DNA from: CAYQJV01 sp964417925
GTDB lineage: Bacteria > Hydrothermota > Tepidihabitantia > B3-TA06 > CAYQJV01
Assembly: GCA_964417925.1 (NCBI GenBank)
Contig: CAYQJV010000006.1
Span: 9,293 to 73,292, forward strand
Direction of reading: 5' to 3'
DNA: 64,000 nucleotides
The position numbers were made by a program, and so were the translations under genes. Below the pieces are notes generated by a model. It did not search any database, was not told where the DNA came from, and saw nothing but the letters and a program-made list of their open reading frames with translations. This document shows positions 41,607 through 51,056 of the stretch, piece by piece. The first letter of the stretch is position 1. Every line of letters begins with the position of its first letter.

Positions 41607-43736
41607 TTATCTCAAAACAATAAACTTCTTCACAATACCCTGGTTTTTAATTTTTGCAAAATATACTCCTGGACTCAGTTCTGCCATGTTTATCACATTT
41701 TCAAACTTTTTTATTCTTCTTCCACTAATGTCATATATCTCCACCTGTTCTCCTGTATCAAGTATTACTTTATCCTTCCTACTATAAAATGTAAGGAATA
41801 AGCTCTTTTCAAATTTATCCTTTTTCTCAGCAATACCTCCTGCTGCTGAATATGCCTTCACCCAACCCTTTACTACTACACTCAATTTTGGATTTGAATT
41901 ATAAAAAACGATGTATACGTTTTTATCTGTTGGAACATCATATTCTTTCTTCAATACAGTAAATCCTGTGTCCTTGTGTAGGTAATAGAATTTATATCCA
42001 TTCCTAAACTTTAGAAGGTTTTCTGCATCCATGATATAAAAATACTCCAGTATTCCATTTTCAAACTTTTTTGCAAAGGTCTGACTTCCCCCATAGGTGT
42101 AATCTTCATAAGAAAAGGAAAGCCCATGCCCTATCTCATAAGGTACTTCTACATCCACCTGTATTCTATACCCCTTTTCTCCTTCTTGTTTTTCATCTTT
42201 TGGAACAGAAACCGGAAGTTCCAGGGTTAATGTATCATAGTAGAAGAAATGAGTACCTGGTAAGGCTTCGGCAGAATCAATTACTTTCCCTTTTCCTAAG
42301 ATATAGTAATTTTGTTGATCTCCAAGAATCGTTGTAAACTCTCCATTTCTATCTGTAATACCAGAAAATCCTTTCCACAACATTGTGGTATACCATCCTT
42401 CACTTAGTAACTTAACAGTATAAGATGGATAGGGAACACCATTTTTATCGAATACCTTCACTGTAAGAGTACACACATTTGAATATATATCCACACAACT
42501 CCACTGATAACCATCTCCTCTCCAGTTCCATACACACGATACCTGCTTACTTCCTCCTCTATCCACATCATACGCAGTACCTGAATCTGCAACATGTGTT
42601 GACCCTCCTCCCAAATCTACCTGAAATTCATACCAGTTACTGTCCAATGGCCAATATATTGCGTTCCATACATGATCTTCATTTATATCAAGAGTTCCAA
42701 GTATTGGTATAAGTACTGTTCTTCCTGCTGCCCAGGCAAGATCTTGTAATTCACCACAGTTTCCATTGTGTTCATAAGCTATAACATTTGGCTGAATTGG
42801 CCTATTCCCCCAAGCCTTTTCCGGTACTATCCTTGTTATCCACCAACCAAGAGCATTTACCAAAGACATGGTATCAGAATACTCCCTATCACCTCGCCAT
42901 ACATGTTTAGTACCATCCCAGTAAACTTTTACATTTGCTACCACATCTTTTAAAAGAGGATATGTACCTCCTGAAGTGTAATCATACTCTTCATCACTAT
43001 AGTAAAGATATTCTCTCCAGAATTTATTGTACACAGAAGCATCCTTTCTAGGCATCTCATCGGTACCTTTGGGCATCACCACCCACCAGTAGTATATCTC
43101 CTTGGGAATCTCCACCCATACCGTATCTTGATTTTCATTGATAACTCTGTATTTGGTTGTGGAATAATAGGACGAATCGGTTTGAGGATCTCCATGGTCC
43201 ACTATATCAACATATTTAAGGTCTTCATCTATTTCATACAGATATTTTGCATTATCTATAATTACTTCAGGATCAATTACCGCCAGGACTTGAGGAGCAA
43301 GATGTGCAATTTGGAAATAAAGCTCATCAAGAATCCTTGGATCATTATTTTGCTGTATAATTTCTATACATTTTTCTGCTGCATCCCACCCCATGTTTAT
43401 GAAATTCTCTATAAGATCATTCCTCAACCATACAGGAGCAGATTCTATTACTTCTTCTGCTCCCTCAGGAAGATTATAGGTAGGAGCCAATGTATCTTCA
43501 AGGGAAATTTTTACTGGATCAAACTTTATTACATAAAAGCTATCCGGAGGAAGCAGAATATCTATCCACAGAGAGTCCTGTGCACCCACGCAGTAAAACT
43601 CCTCCACTATTTTCCTTTTCTCTTTAGACTCAACATAGAAAGGAGCTTTATAGGTAGGCAATACTTTTTCATCCTTTATCACAGGCTCTGGAAAAACACT
43701 TATACTGTAAGCATATATAAACATCAGCAATGCCAT
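41607..43736 (-). CDS. Secreted transglutaminase-like protein with type IX-like C-terminal signal
   Basis: 709 residues. Short N-terminal signal sequence (residues 1-14), a helical/beta N-terminal half, then a transglutaminase-like core around residues 335-390: Cys in HNGNCGELQDLAW, His in NEDHVWNAIYWP, Asp in YEFQVDLGG, the catalytic triad order of that superfamily. A carboxypeptidase-regulatory-like domain (LTVKVFDKNGVPYPSYTVKLL) and another beta-domain follow. The end (QVEIYDISGRRIKKF...SPGVYFAKIKN...KKFIVLR) is the sorting-type module also seen at 7243. Own promoter; AAGGAGG before ATG. May be a peptidase or cross-linking enzyme at the surface. Confidence 0.83.
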   Translation of the reverse strand: MALLMFIYAYSISVFPEPVIKDEKVLPTYKAPFYVESKEKRKIVEEFYCVGAQDSLWIDILLPPDSFYVIKFDPVKISLEDTLAPTYNLPEGAEEVIESAPVWLRNDLIENFINMGWDAAEKCIEIIQQNNDPRILDELYFQIAHLAPQVLAVIDPEVIIDNAKYLYEIDEDLKYVDIVDHGDPQTDSSYYSTTKYRVINENQDTVWVEIPKEIYYWWVVMPKGTDEMPRKDASVYNKFWREYLYYSDEEYDYTSGGTYPLLKDVVANVKVYWDGTKHVWRGDREYSDTMSLVNALGWWITRIVPEKAWGNRPIQPNVIAYEHNGNCGELQDLAWAAGRTVLIPILGTLDINEDHVWNAIYWPLDSNWYEFQVDLGGGSTHVADSGTAYDVDRGGSKQVSCVWNWRGDGYQWSCVDIYSNVCTLTVKVFDKNGVPYPSYTVKLLSEGWYTTMLWKGFSGITDRNGEFTTILGDQQNYYILGKGKVIDSAEALPGTHFFYYDTLTLELPVSVPKDEKQEGEKGYRIQVDVEVPYEIGHGLSFSYEDYTYGGSQTFAKKFENGILEYFYIMDAENLLKFRNGYKFYYLHKDTGFTVLKKEYDVPTDKNVYIVFYNSNPKLSVVVKGWVKAYSAAGGIAEKKDKFEKSLFLTFYSRKDKVILDTGEQVEIYDISGRRIKKFENVINMAELSPGVYFAKIKNQGIVKKFIVLR

Positions 43737-43769
43737 ATCTTTATCACCTCCTTTCTTTAAGGATAAGAT

Positions 43770-43797
43770 AGTTTACTACAATTTTTTAAAAAGTCAA
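43770..43797 (-). promoter_or_regulatory. Promoter of the transglutaminase-like gene
   Basis: TTGACT at 43797-43792, 16-base spacer, TAAACT at 43775-43770, then a 33-base leader with AAGGAGGTGA. Confidence 0.6.
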
Positions 43798-43873
43798 GTT
43801 TTTTACCTTCTCTATCTTACGTAATTCTATGTGGATACAATTAAAGTAACTCTTTTTCCCTCTCCCTTATGGG

Positions 43874-43899
43874 ATTAGAAATGACTATTTCTAATTTTT
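43874..43899 (+). terminator. A/T-rich hairpin with T-run, no gene upstream
   Basis: ATTAGAAAT, tetraloop GACT, ATTTCTAAT, then TTTT: 9-bp stem, terminator-like in the plus direction. The 288-bp gap 43737-44024 has no plus-strand gene before it; the rest of the gap holds two promoters and nothing else visible. Confidence 0.4.
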
Positions 43900-43982
43900 G
43901 CCTTTCGAACACAGAGTAATCAATAGTATGACTTTCCTATAATAAAAGCTTGTTTTTTTATTATTCTTCAAGTCACCTTTTC

Positions 43983-44010
43983 TTGACTTTCCATAGATAA
44001 TGATTAAAAT
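43983..44010 (+). promoter_or_regulatory. Promoter of the dciA-like/gyrB operon
   Basis: TTGACT at 43983-43988, 16-base spacer, TAAAAT at 44005-44010. The ATG at 44025 is 14 bases further, without a clear Shine-Dalgarno. Confidence 0.62.
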
Positions 44011-44024
44011 TACATAATCTGGAA

Positions 44025-44315
44025 ATGAGAAAAGGAAAAACCTACAAAGTGGGAGATATTCTCCCTACTTTAATTAAAAAATTAAAATTGGGAAAAAAAT
44101 TAAAAGAACATGAAGCTTTAAAATTATGGGAAGAAGTGGTAGGGAAAATGATATCAAAAAAAGCAAAAGCCTACCGGGTGGATAGAGGAGTACTTTTTGT
44201 CAGGGTAAACGATCCTATGTGGTTGCAGGAGTTATGTCTGAGAAAAAAAGAAATAATTGAAAAGATTAACGAAAAAATTGGTAAAGAGGTTATAAAAGAC
44301 ATTAACTTTTTCTGA
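44025..44315 (+). CDS. DciA-like DUF721 protein
   Basis: 96 residues. LKLWEEVVGKMISKKAKAYRVDRGVLFVRVNDPMWLQEL is split by the characteristic W at GxM and the VxVxxPxWxxEL strand, the DUF721/DciA core that helps load replicative helicase. Next gene is gyrB, a neighbourhood seen in many bacteria. Six bases upstream of the gyrB Shine-Dalgarno region. Confidence 0.85.
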   Translation: MRKGKTYKVGDILPTLIKKLKLGKKLKEHEALKLWEEVVGKMISKKAKAYRVDRGVLFVRVNDPMWLQELCLRKKEIIEKINEKIGKEVIKDINFF

Positions 44316-44330
44316 AAGGAGATGCATAAT

Positions 44331-46214
44331 ATGGAAAAATACGATGTCACAAAAATTCAAGTTCTCAAGGGACTTGAAGGAGTAAGGCGTAGGCCCGCAA
44401 TGTACATTGGAGATACTGGAGTAAGGGGTCTACACCATTTGATTAATGAAGTCGTTGACAATGCAGTAGATGAGGCTCTTGCTGGATATTGTAAAACAAT
44501 AAAAGTAGCTCTTATTTCAAAAAATAAAGTATCCATTGAAGATGACGGAAGGGGAATTCCAGCTGAAATCCATCCAGAACTTAAAAAATCAGGACTTGAG
44601 ATAGTAATGACAACCCTACATTCAGGAGCAAAATTTGAGGATAAAGTATACAAAATTTCAGGAGGACTACACGGAGTAGGAGTGAGTGTTGTTAATGCAC
44701 TGTCTGCTGAAATGGAAGTGGAGGTTAAGCGAAACGGTAAAATTTATTACCAAAGATATGAAAAAGGAAATCCAGTAACTCCTGTAGAGATTATCGGAGA
44801 AACTGAAAAAACAGGTACAAAAGTAACTTTCGTACCTGACAAAGAGATATTCAAAAAAACTGAATTTAATCCAGAAACAATCAAAGCAAGATTAAGAGAA
44901 ATAGCATTTTTAAATCCTCAACTTACTATAATATTTGAAGATAAAGTAAGAAATACTAAAGAGATTTTTCACTATCCAAGAGGGCTTGTTGACTTTATAT
45001 CCTATCTGGATGAAGGGCGAATAAAATTACACAAACCCATTTTTATAAAAGCTAAAAGAGGCGATATTGATGTAGAAGTTGCCTTAGAGTACAACGATAG
45101 TTACTTGGAAAACATAATTACATTTGTAAATACAATAAATACTCATGAAGGGGGAACTCATCTTGTTGGTTTTAAAACTGCTTTGACAAAAATACTCAAT
45201 GAATATGCTAAAAAAAATGTGAAGGGAGCTCCTGATCTTATTGGAGAGGATGTAAGGGAAGGGCTCACTGCAATCATATCAGTTAAAATGCCTGACCCTC
45301 AGTTTGAAGGTCAAACAAAGACAAAGCTTGGAAACAGTGAAGTCAGAGGAATTGTTGAATCTGTAGTTCAAGAAGGCCTTACAAAATTCTTAGAGGAAAA
45401 CCCAAGAGTCCTGGATATCATACTTAAAAAGGTAATAGCCGCTGCAAAATCAAGGGAGGCTGCAAAAAAAGCAAGGGAACTTGCAAGGAAAAAAGCAACT
45501 CTTGGAATAGACATCTTACCTGGAAAACTCGCTGACTGTACCACAAATAATCCAGAGGAAGCAGAACTCTTTATAGTAGAGGGAGAATCAGCAGGGGGTT
45601 CTGCAAAACAGGGAAGAGATAGAAGATTCCAAGCAGTCCTTGCTCTCAAAGGAAAAATCTTAAATGTAGAAAAATCAAGTCTAAACAAGGTTCTATCAAA
45701 TGAGGAAATAAAATCCATTATTGCATCAATTGGTGCAGGTGTGGGGGAAGATGAATTTGACCCTTCAAAGGTTAGGTACAGAAAAATAATCATTATGACA
45801 GATGCAGATGTAGATGGTTCTCATATAAGAACTTTACTTTTAACTCTTTTTTACCGATTGATGTACCAATTAATTGAACAGAAAATGGTATACATTGCTC
45901 AACCTCCTCTTTATCGTGTAAAATACAAAAAAGAGGTAAAGTATTTTCACACCGATGAAGAACTTGAAGAATTTTTAAAAAACCATCCAGAAAATGAAGT
46001 TGAAATCCAGAGATTTAAAGGACTTGGAGAAATGAATCCAGAGCAGTTATGGGAAACCACTATGAACCCAAAAACGAGAATTTTAAAACTTGTAACCCTT
46101 GAAGATGCTGCAATGGCGGATAAAATTTTCTCAATTTTGATGGGTTCTGAGGTAGAACCCAGAAGAAAATTCATTGAAGAGAATGCAAAATTTGTTGTGA
46201 ATTTAGATGTTTAG
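44331..46214 (+). CDS. gyrB: DNA gyrase subunit B
   Basis: 627 residues. GHKL ATPase domain (ENVDNAVDEA region reads EVVDNAVDEALAGYC; DDGRGIP; GGLHGVGVSVVNALS), transducer with QTKTKLGN, TOPRIM with EGESAGGSAKQGRDR and IMTDADVDGSHI, C-terminal RFKGLGEMNPEQLWETTM. Short form without the E. coli insertion, as in thermophiles and Gram-positives. Start ATG 44331 is nine bases from AAAGGAG; an in-frame ATG at 44322 is too close to it. Confidence 0.98.
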   Translation: MEKYDVTKIQVLKGLEGVRRRPAMYIGDTGVRGLHHLINEVVDNAVDEALAGYCKTIKVALISKNKVSIEDDGRGIPAEIHPELKKSGLEIVMTTLHSGAKFEDKVYKISGGLHGVGVSVVNALSAEMEVEVKRNGKIYYQRYEKGNPVTPVEIIGETEKTGTKVTFVPDKEIFKKTEFNPETIKARLREIAFLNPQLTIIFEDKVRNTKEIFHYPRGLVDFISYLDEGRIKLHKPIFIKAKRGDIDVEVALEYNDSYLENIITFVNTINTHEGGTHLVGFKTALTKILNEYAKKNVKGAPDLIGEDVREGLTAIISVKMPDPQFEGQTKTKLGNSEVRGIVESVVQEGLTKFLEENPRVLDIILKKVIAAAKSREAAKKARELARKKATLGIDILPGKLADCTTNNPEEAELFIVEGESAGGSAKQGRDRRFQAVLALKGKILNVEKSSLNKVLSNEEIKSIIASIGAGVGEDEFDPSKVRYRKIIIMTDADVDGSHIRTLLLTLFYRLMYQLIEQKMVYIAQPPLYRVKYKKEVKYFHTDEELEEFLKNHPENEVEIQRFKGLGEMNPEQLWETTMNPKTRILKLVTLEDAAMADKIFSILMGSEVEPRRKFIEENAKFVVNLDV

Positions 46215-46222
46215 GAGGTGCA

Positions 46223-47287
46223 ATGGATAGATACAGTCTTTTTAAAGAATTAACAGAAGCTTTTGGCCCTTCAGGATTTGAAGAAGAACCGAGAAGAATA
46301 ATGAAAAGATACTTCACTGAACATGGGTATTCAGTATTTTATGATAGGCTTGGAAGCATAATAGGGGCAAAAGAAAAAGATTCACCTAGAATTCTTGTAT
46401 GTGCGCATATGGATGAAATAGGATTCATGGTAAAGAATATCACCAAAATTGGCAACAAAGGATACATAAGATTTCTCCCTGTAGGAGGATGGTGGGAAGG
46501 TGTGTTGTTAGGACAAAAGGTCAGAATAAAGACAAAGGATAAAGAGTTTATAGGTATTATTGGGGCAAAACCTCCCCATGAGATGAAACCAGAAGAAAGA
46601 AAAAAAACAGTAGAACTAAAACATATGTTTATAGATATAGGAATAACAAAAGATAAAGGAGCAGAAGAACTGGGAATAAAACCTGGGGATCCTATTGTAC
46701 CCTATGCTGAATTTAAACCACTTGAGAACAAAACTCTTTCTGCAAAGGCATGGGATGATAGAATGGGATGTTCTGCAATTATTGAAGCTTCATGGAGATT
46801 AAAAGACACACCGAATTCGGTATTTTTTTCTGGAACGGTGCAGGAAGAGGTAGGATTAAGAGGGGCAAGAACTGTAGCAAATCTTATAAAACCTGATATT
46901 GCCTTTGCAATAGATGTCTCTATAGCAAGGGATATACCAGGAGAAGAAGCAGAACAGGTTGAATATCTTGGAAACGGTATTGGAGTACTTATACATGACA
47001 GCACCATGATACCAAACCTCAAGTTAAGAGACTGGGTGATAGAACTTTTTGAAAAGGAAGGAATAAAATACCACCTTACTTCTATAAGAGGAGGATACGA
47101 CACAGGAGTAATTCATCTATCAAATATTGGAGTTCCTTCCCTTGCACTTGGAATTCCAACAAGATATATACATTCCCATGTATCTTTAATTCATGAAGAT
47201 GATTATGAAAACCTTGTAAATGCTATTGTTATAATTCTGGAAAAACTTGACAAAGAGACTGTTTCAAAAATTTTAAGTTTTGAATAA
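46223..47287 (+). CDS. M42-family metalloaminopeptidase
   Basis: 354 residues. Metal and catalytic residues in CAHMDEIGF, AWDDRMG, TVQEEVGLRGA, AIDVS and HSHVSLIHEDD match the M42 (PepA/TET-like aminopeptidase) family; the assemblies are often dodecameric and common in thermophiles. Cytoplasmic peptide degradation. ATG after AGGAGG, eight bases from gyrB. Confidence 0.94.
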   Translation: MDRYSLFKELTEAFGPSGFEEEPRRIMKRYFTEHGYSVFYDRLGSIIGAKEKDSPRILVCAHMDEIGFMVKNITKIGNKGYIRFLPVGGWWEGVLLGQKVRIKTKDKEFIGIIGAKPPHEMKPEERKKTVELKHMFIDIGITKDKGAEELGIKPGDPIVPYAEFKPLENKTLSAKAWDDRMGCSAIIEASWRLKDTPNSVFFSGTVQEEVGLRGARTVANLIKPDIAFAIDVSIARDIPGEEAEQVEYLGNGIGVLIHDSTMIPNLKLRDWVIELFEKEGIKYHLTSIRGGYDTGVIHLSNIGVPSLALGIPTRYIHSHVSLIHEDDYENLVNAIVIILEKLDKETVSKILSFE

Positions 47288-47298
47288 AAGGAGGAAAA

Positions 47299-49371
47299 AT
47301 GGCAAAAATAGAACCCAAAAACATAAGAAATATCGGATTCTTTGGACACGGTGGGTGTGGAAAAACCACTATAATTGATGGAATTCTTTACTTAACAGGT
47401 GAAAATACAAGAGTAGGTAGAGTTGACGATGGAACATCTCTAATGGACTTTGACCCTGAAGAAATTGAAAGAAAAACTACTATAAATCTTTCAGTATTTT
47501 CTTTAGTTAATTATAATGGTAAAATAATAAACATCGTAGATACCCCTGGATATCTTGATTTTGTAGGAGAAGTTCTTTCTGGCATCAGAGCTATTGACGT
47601 GGGAGTTGTGGTGATCGATGCCACTTCAGGAGTAGAAGTAGGAACAGAACTGGTATGGAAATATCTTGAAGAAGAAGATAAGGCAAGGGCTATTTTTGTA
47701 AACAAGTTAAAAAAGGAAAATGCAGATTTTGATAGTGTGTACAAACAGATAGTTGATACCTTTGGACATAAAATATGCCCCATAACCATTCCTATAGGCC
47801 AGGGCCCAGAAATGCAAGGTTATGTAAACCTACTTACACAAGAAGCCTTTAGGATAAAAGATGGGAAAGAAGAAAAAATGGAAATCCCTGAAGATATCAA
47901 GAAGAAAGTTGCTGAATTCAGAGAGAAAATAATAGAGTCCTTGTGTGAAGAAGATGAAAGCTTGATGGAGAAATATCTTGAAGGTATTGAAATAAAAGTT
48001 GAAGAAATAATTCCTACAATAGCAAAAGCAGTGGCCAATAAAGCGATATTTCCGCTTTTTGCGGGTGATGGGTATGAACTTATAGGACTTACTGGATTTT
48101 TAAATTTTGTTGCAGAATATTTCCCTTCACCACTTGATGTGGGAGTAAAAGCCAGCACAAAGGAGGGAAATAAAAAAACTATCAAACCTGCAGAAGACAA
48201 TCCTACAATAGGCTTTGTTTTTAAAACCTTCTCTGACCCTCATGTTGGAGAGATGCTCAATATAAGAGTACTTTCTGGTAAGATAATACCTGGAATGTCC
48301 ATTAAGAATACCACAAAGGATGTAGAAGAAAAGATAAACCAAATATTTGTATTAAGAGGAAGGGAAAGAAAAGAGGTAAGTGAACTGGTGACTGGAATGC
48401 TCGGGGTGCTTGTAAAGCTTAAATCTACAAAAACTTCTGATACCCTGGCAACCGACGATACCCTTATACCACAGATAAAATTCCCTGAACCTTCAATCTC
48501 CGTTGCAGTAGTGCCGAAAACTAAAGGAGATGAAGAAAGAGTATCAAATGCTCTTGCAAGATTACATGAGGAAGATCCAACTTTCAAATACCACTACAAT
48601 GTTGAATTTAAACAACAACTGATAGAGGGAATAGGAGAGCTTCACCTTGATGTAATTTTATCAAGGTTAAAAAGAAAATTCAATGTATCTGTGGATACAG
48701 AAAAACCAAAAATTGCATACCGAGAAACAATTACCAAAAAGGCAGAGGCCCAAGGAAAATACAAAAAACAGACCGGCGGAAGAGGCCAATACGGAGATGT
48801 ATGGCTAAGATTAGAACCTTTACCAAGAGGAAAAGGGTTTGAATTCGAAGAGACCATATTTGGTGGAGCTATTCCTTCAAAATACTTCCCTTCAATTGAA
48901 AAAGGAATAAAGGAGGCAGCAGAAAAAGGGATCCTTGCAGGATATCCTGTAATAGATTTTAAAGCAACCCTTTATGATGGATCCCACCACCCGGTAGATT
49001 CTTCGGATATCGCCTTCAAAATAGCGGCCTCCATGGCATTTAAAAACTGCGCGGAAAAAGCAAATCCTGTACTGCTTGAACCAATACTTGAGATAGAAGT
49101 GTTGGTCCCCGAAAAATTTATGGGAGATGTAATAGGAGATTTAAACTCCAGAAGAGCAAAAATTTTGGGAATAGACACTGAAGGAAGGTTTCAAAAAATA
49201 AGAGCCTATGTTCCTGAAGCAGAAATGTATAAATATGCAACAACCTTAAGGTCAATAACTCAAGGAAGAGGAATATTTAGAGCAAAATTCTCCCACTATG
49301 AAGAAGTACCCAAGGAAATAGCTCAGAAAATAATAGAACAGGCAAAAAAGGAAAAAGAAAAGGAGGAATAA
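47299..49371 (+). CDS. EF-G-like translational GTPase (FusA2-type) with altered G4 motif
   Basis: 690 residues, EF-G domains I-V all present (QTGGRGQYGDVWLRLEP and LDVILSRLKRKF are domain III/IV signatures). G1 GHGGCGKT; G3 DTPGY, where EF-G has DTPGH, as in EF-G2-type paralogues; G4 is NKLK instead of NKMD, so the guanine-specificity aspartate is lysine. Role could be a ribosome-bound factor with unusual nucleotide use, or the only EF-G; canonical fusA is not next to rpsG in this window. ATG after AAAGGAGG. Confidence 0.88.
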   Translation: MAKIEPKNIRNIGFFGHGGCGKTTIIDGILYLTGENTRVGRVDDGTSLMDFDPEEIERKTTINLSVFSLVNYNGKIINIVDTPGYLDFVGEVLSGIRAIDVGVVVIDATSGVEVGTELVWKYLEEEDKARAIFVNKLKKENADFDSVYKQIVDTFGHKICPITIPIGQGPEMQGYVNLLTQEAFRIKDGKEEKMEIPEDIKKKVAEFREKIIESLCEEDESLMEKYLEGIEIKVEEIIPTIAKAVANKAIFPLFAGDGYELIGLTGFLNFVAEYFPSPLDVGVKASTKEGNKKTIKPAEDNPTIGFVFKTFSDPHVGEMLNIRVLSGKIIPGMSIKNTTKDVEEKINQIFVLRGRERKEVSELVTGMLGVLVKLKSTKTSDTLATDDTLIPQIKFPEPSISVAVVPKTKGDEERVSNALARLHEEDPTFKYHYNVEFKQQLIEGIGELHLDVILSRLKRKFNVSVDTEKPKIAYRETITKKAEAQGKYKKQTGGRGQYGDVWLRLEPLPRGKGFEFEETIFGGAIPSKYFPSIEKGIKEAAEKGILAGYPVIDFKATLYDGSHHPVDSSDIAFKIAASMAFKNCAEKANPVLLEPILEIEVLVPEKFMGDVIGDLNSRRAKILGIDTEGRFQKIRAYVPEAEMYKYATTLRSITQGRGIFRAKFSHYEEVPKEIAQKIIEQAKKEKEKEE

Positions 49372-49373
49372 AA

Positions 49374-51056
49374 ATTCCAGAACTAAATGCTCTTTTTAAA
49401 AAACTCGCCTCTGTATGTAATGATGCAGTCGTAATTATACAGGACAGCAAAATAAAATATATAAATAAAAAAGGAAAACAACTCGTCCAATACGAAAGGG
49501 AGGAAATTTTAGAAAAACCCTTTTATGAATTTGTAGCAGAGAGATATAAAAAAACGGTAATAAAGAGATTTCAAGAAAGAATGGGAGGGAAATATCCTCC
49601 CACTAATTACGTAATCAAGGTAAAAACAAAATATAAAGGGGATATTCCTGTGGAAGTGAAGGTAAAAAGAGTAACTTATAAAGATAAACCTGCGGTACTG
49701 GTATATCTTAGAGACTTAAGTGAAAAATATGAAAGAGAAAGAGTAGAACGTGCGATTAATAGAGTTGAAAAACTCTTTTCAAAACTCTATGTCTTTAACT
49801 TAGAAGAACTTGCAAGAAAAATAAGGAAAATAATGGAGGAAACTTTACACCTCAGGAATCCATATGTTTATATAAAAACAGACCATGGAAGCGTTGAAAA
49901 AGGAGAAAGAACTCAAAATGTGTTAAGTGGTGCGAATATAGAAATTTCTTATCCTAAAGGATATTCAAAATTCTATGCAAAAATGTGGCTTCATTGTTTA
50001 GATAATTTTATAACAAGGATTTCCGCGTGTAGATACTGGGGTAGTTTTTACAAAGCCATGTTAAAAGTGCCGGAGAAGCTGTATTTTTTTAATCAAAAGG
50101 ATACCAATGCATTACTGGAATCAATAGCCTCAAACCTCCTTGAGAATCTCAACATAAATGGGATTTCAATCATCATTAAATTTGATGAAAAAAGTATTGA
50201 AATTCACAGAGGGATAACGGAAAAGATAGACCTTTTTGAAAAAGTGAGTAAAAATTCTCAAAGAGATGAGGTTATAACGCTTAAAAAAAACAGATATTAT
50301 GTAACATTAATACCCATCCGCTTTTTAGGAAGAACATATGGAGGGGTGGGGATGTGGAGTAAAAACATTCTGGGATCTTTAACAACCAGAACTTTACTGC
50401 TTATATCTTCTTATATTTCTTTTGTCTTATTCACTCAAAAAACTGTAGATGAACTTTTCAAAAGGTTAAGAAACAAAGAAGCACAGGAGGAAAAAATAGC
50501 ACAGAGTTTCTCTGGACTTGCCCATGACATAAAATCGGAAATGGCAGGAATATATGGACTTTTATACCTTTTAAAGAATCAACAAGATATTAAAGGAACT
50601 TTTGAAAAACTGGAAGAAAAAATAAAAAACCTTGCAGATAAATTGGATGTGTTTCTTTTAATCCCCAGGACTAAGAAATTAAGGGAAAAGGAAGAAATTA
50701 ATACTTCAGAAATTTTTAAAAAAGCTAAGGAAAAAATCTGTCCAGCTCAGAAAATACAGATAAAAATCAACAAAATGAAGATGTTGCATTCTAAAAGATT
50801 GATGGACACAATAGCAAGGGAAATAGTGAAAATAAATTCTAAAATACTGAATTGCGATCATATGAACATAAAATTGGATGAGAAAGAAAATACATACAAA
50901 TTTCGTGTAGAAATGCGAAATCCAAAAAAGAATTTAAAAATGAGTGATATAGCTCCTCTTAAAACATTAATGTGTGCAATAGGAGGAGAAATGAATGTAA
51001 ATGAAAAAAAGAATTCAATGGAGATAAATTTATGGATGCCCAAAAACATAGAGTAA
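49374..51056 (+). CDS. PAS-domain histidine kinase-like protein with degenerate ATPase domain, ATT start
   Basis: 560 residues. Residues 1-115 form a PAS domain (LFKKLASVCNDAVVII ... VLVYLRDLSE), 125-360 GAF-like stretches, then an H-box-like SGLAHDIKSEM (His about 384) and a C-terminal region with HATPase spacing but no recognisable N-, G1 or G2 box. It is probably a phosphotransfer or sensory partner rather than an active kinase. No ATG, GTG or TTG exists in frame before 49581, which is inside the PAS domain; AGGAGG at 49361-49366 lies seven bases before ATT at 49374, so initiation at ATT is inferred. Overlaps the response-regulator gene. Confidence 0.75.
   Translation: MPELNALFKKLASVCNDAVVIIQDSKIKYINKKGKQLVQYEREEILEKPFYEFVAERYKKTVIKRFQERMGGKYPPTNYVIKVKTKYKGDIPVEVKVKRVTYKDKPAVLVYLRDLSEKYERERVERAINRVEKLFSKLYVFNLEELARKIRKIMEETLHLRNPYVYIKTDHGSVEKGERTQNVLSGANIEISYPKGYSKFYAKMWLHCLDNFITRISACRYWGSFYKAMLKVPEKLYFFNQKDTNALLESIASNLLENLNINGISIIIKFDEKSIEIHRGITEKIDLFEKVSKNSQRDEVITLKKNRYYVTLIPIRFLGRTYGGVGMWSKNILGSLTTRTLLLISSYISFVLFTQKTVDELFKRLRNKEAQEEKIAQSFSGLAHDIKSEMAGIYGLLYLLKNQQDIKGTFEKLEEKIKNLADKLDVFLLIPRTKKLREKEEINTSEIFKKAKEKICPAQKIQIKINKMKMLHSKRLMDTIAREIVKINSKILNCDHMNIKLDEKENTYKFRVEMRNPKKNLKMSDIAPLKTLMCAIGGEMNVNEKKNSMEINLWMPKNIE

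Noticed and set aside
49581..51056. ATG 49581 as start of the kinase-like gene
   Set aside because: It would cut the PAS domain in half and has no Shine-Dalgarno; the upstream 69 codons are clearly PAS sequence.
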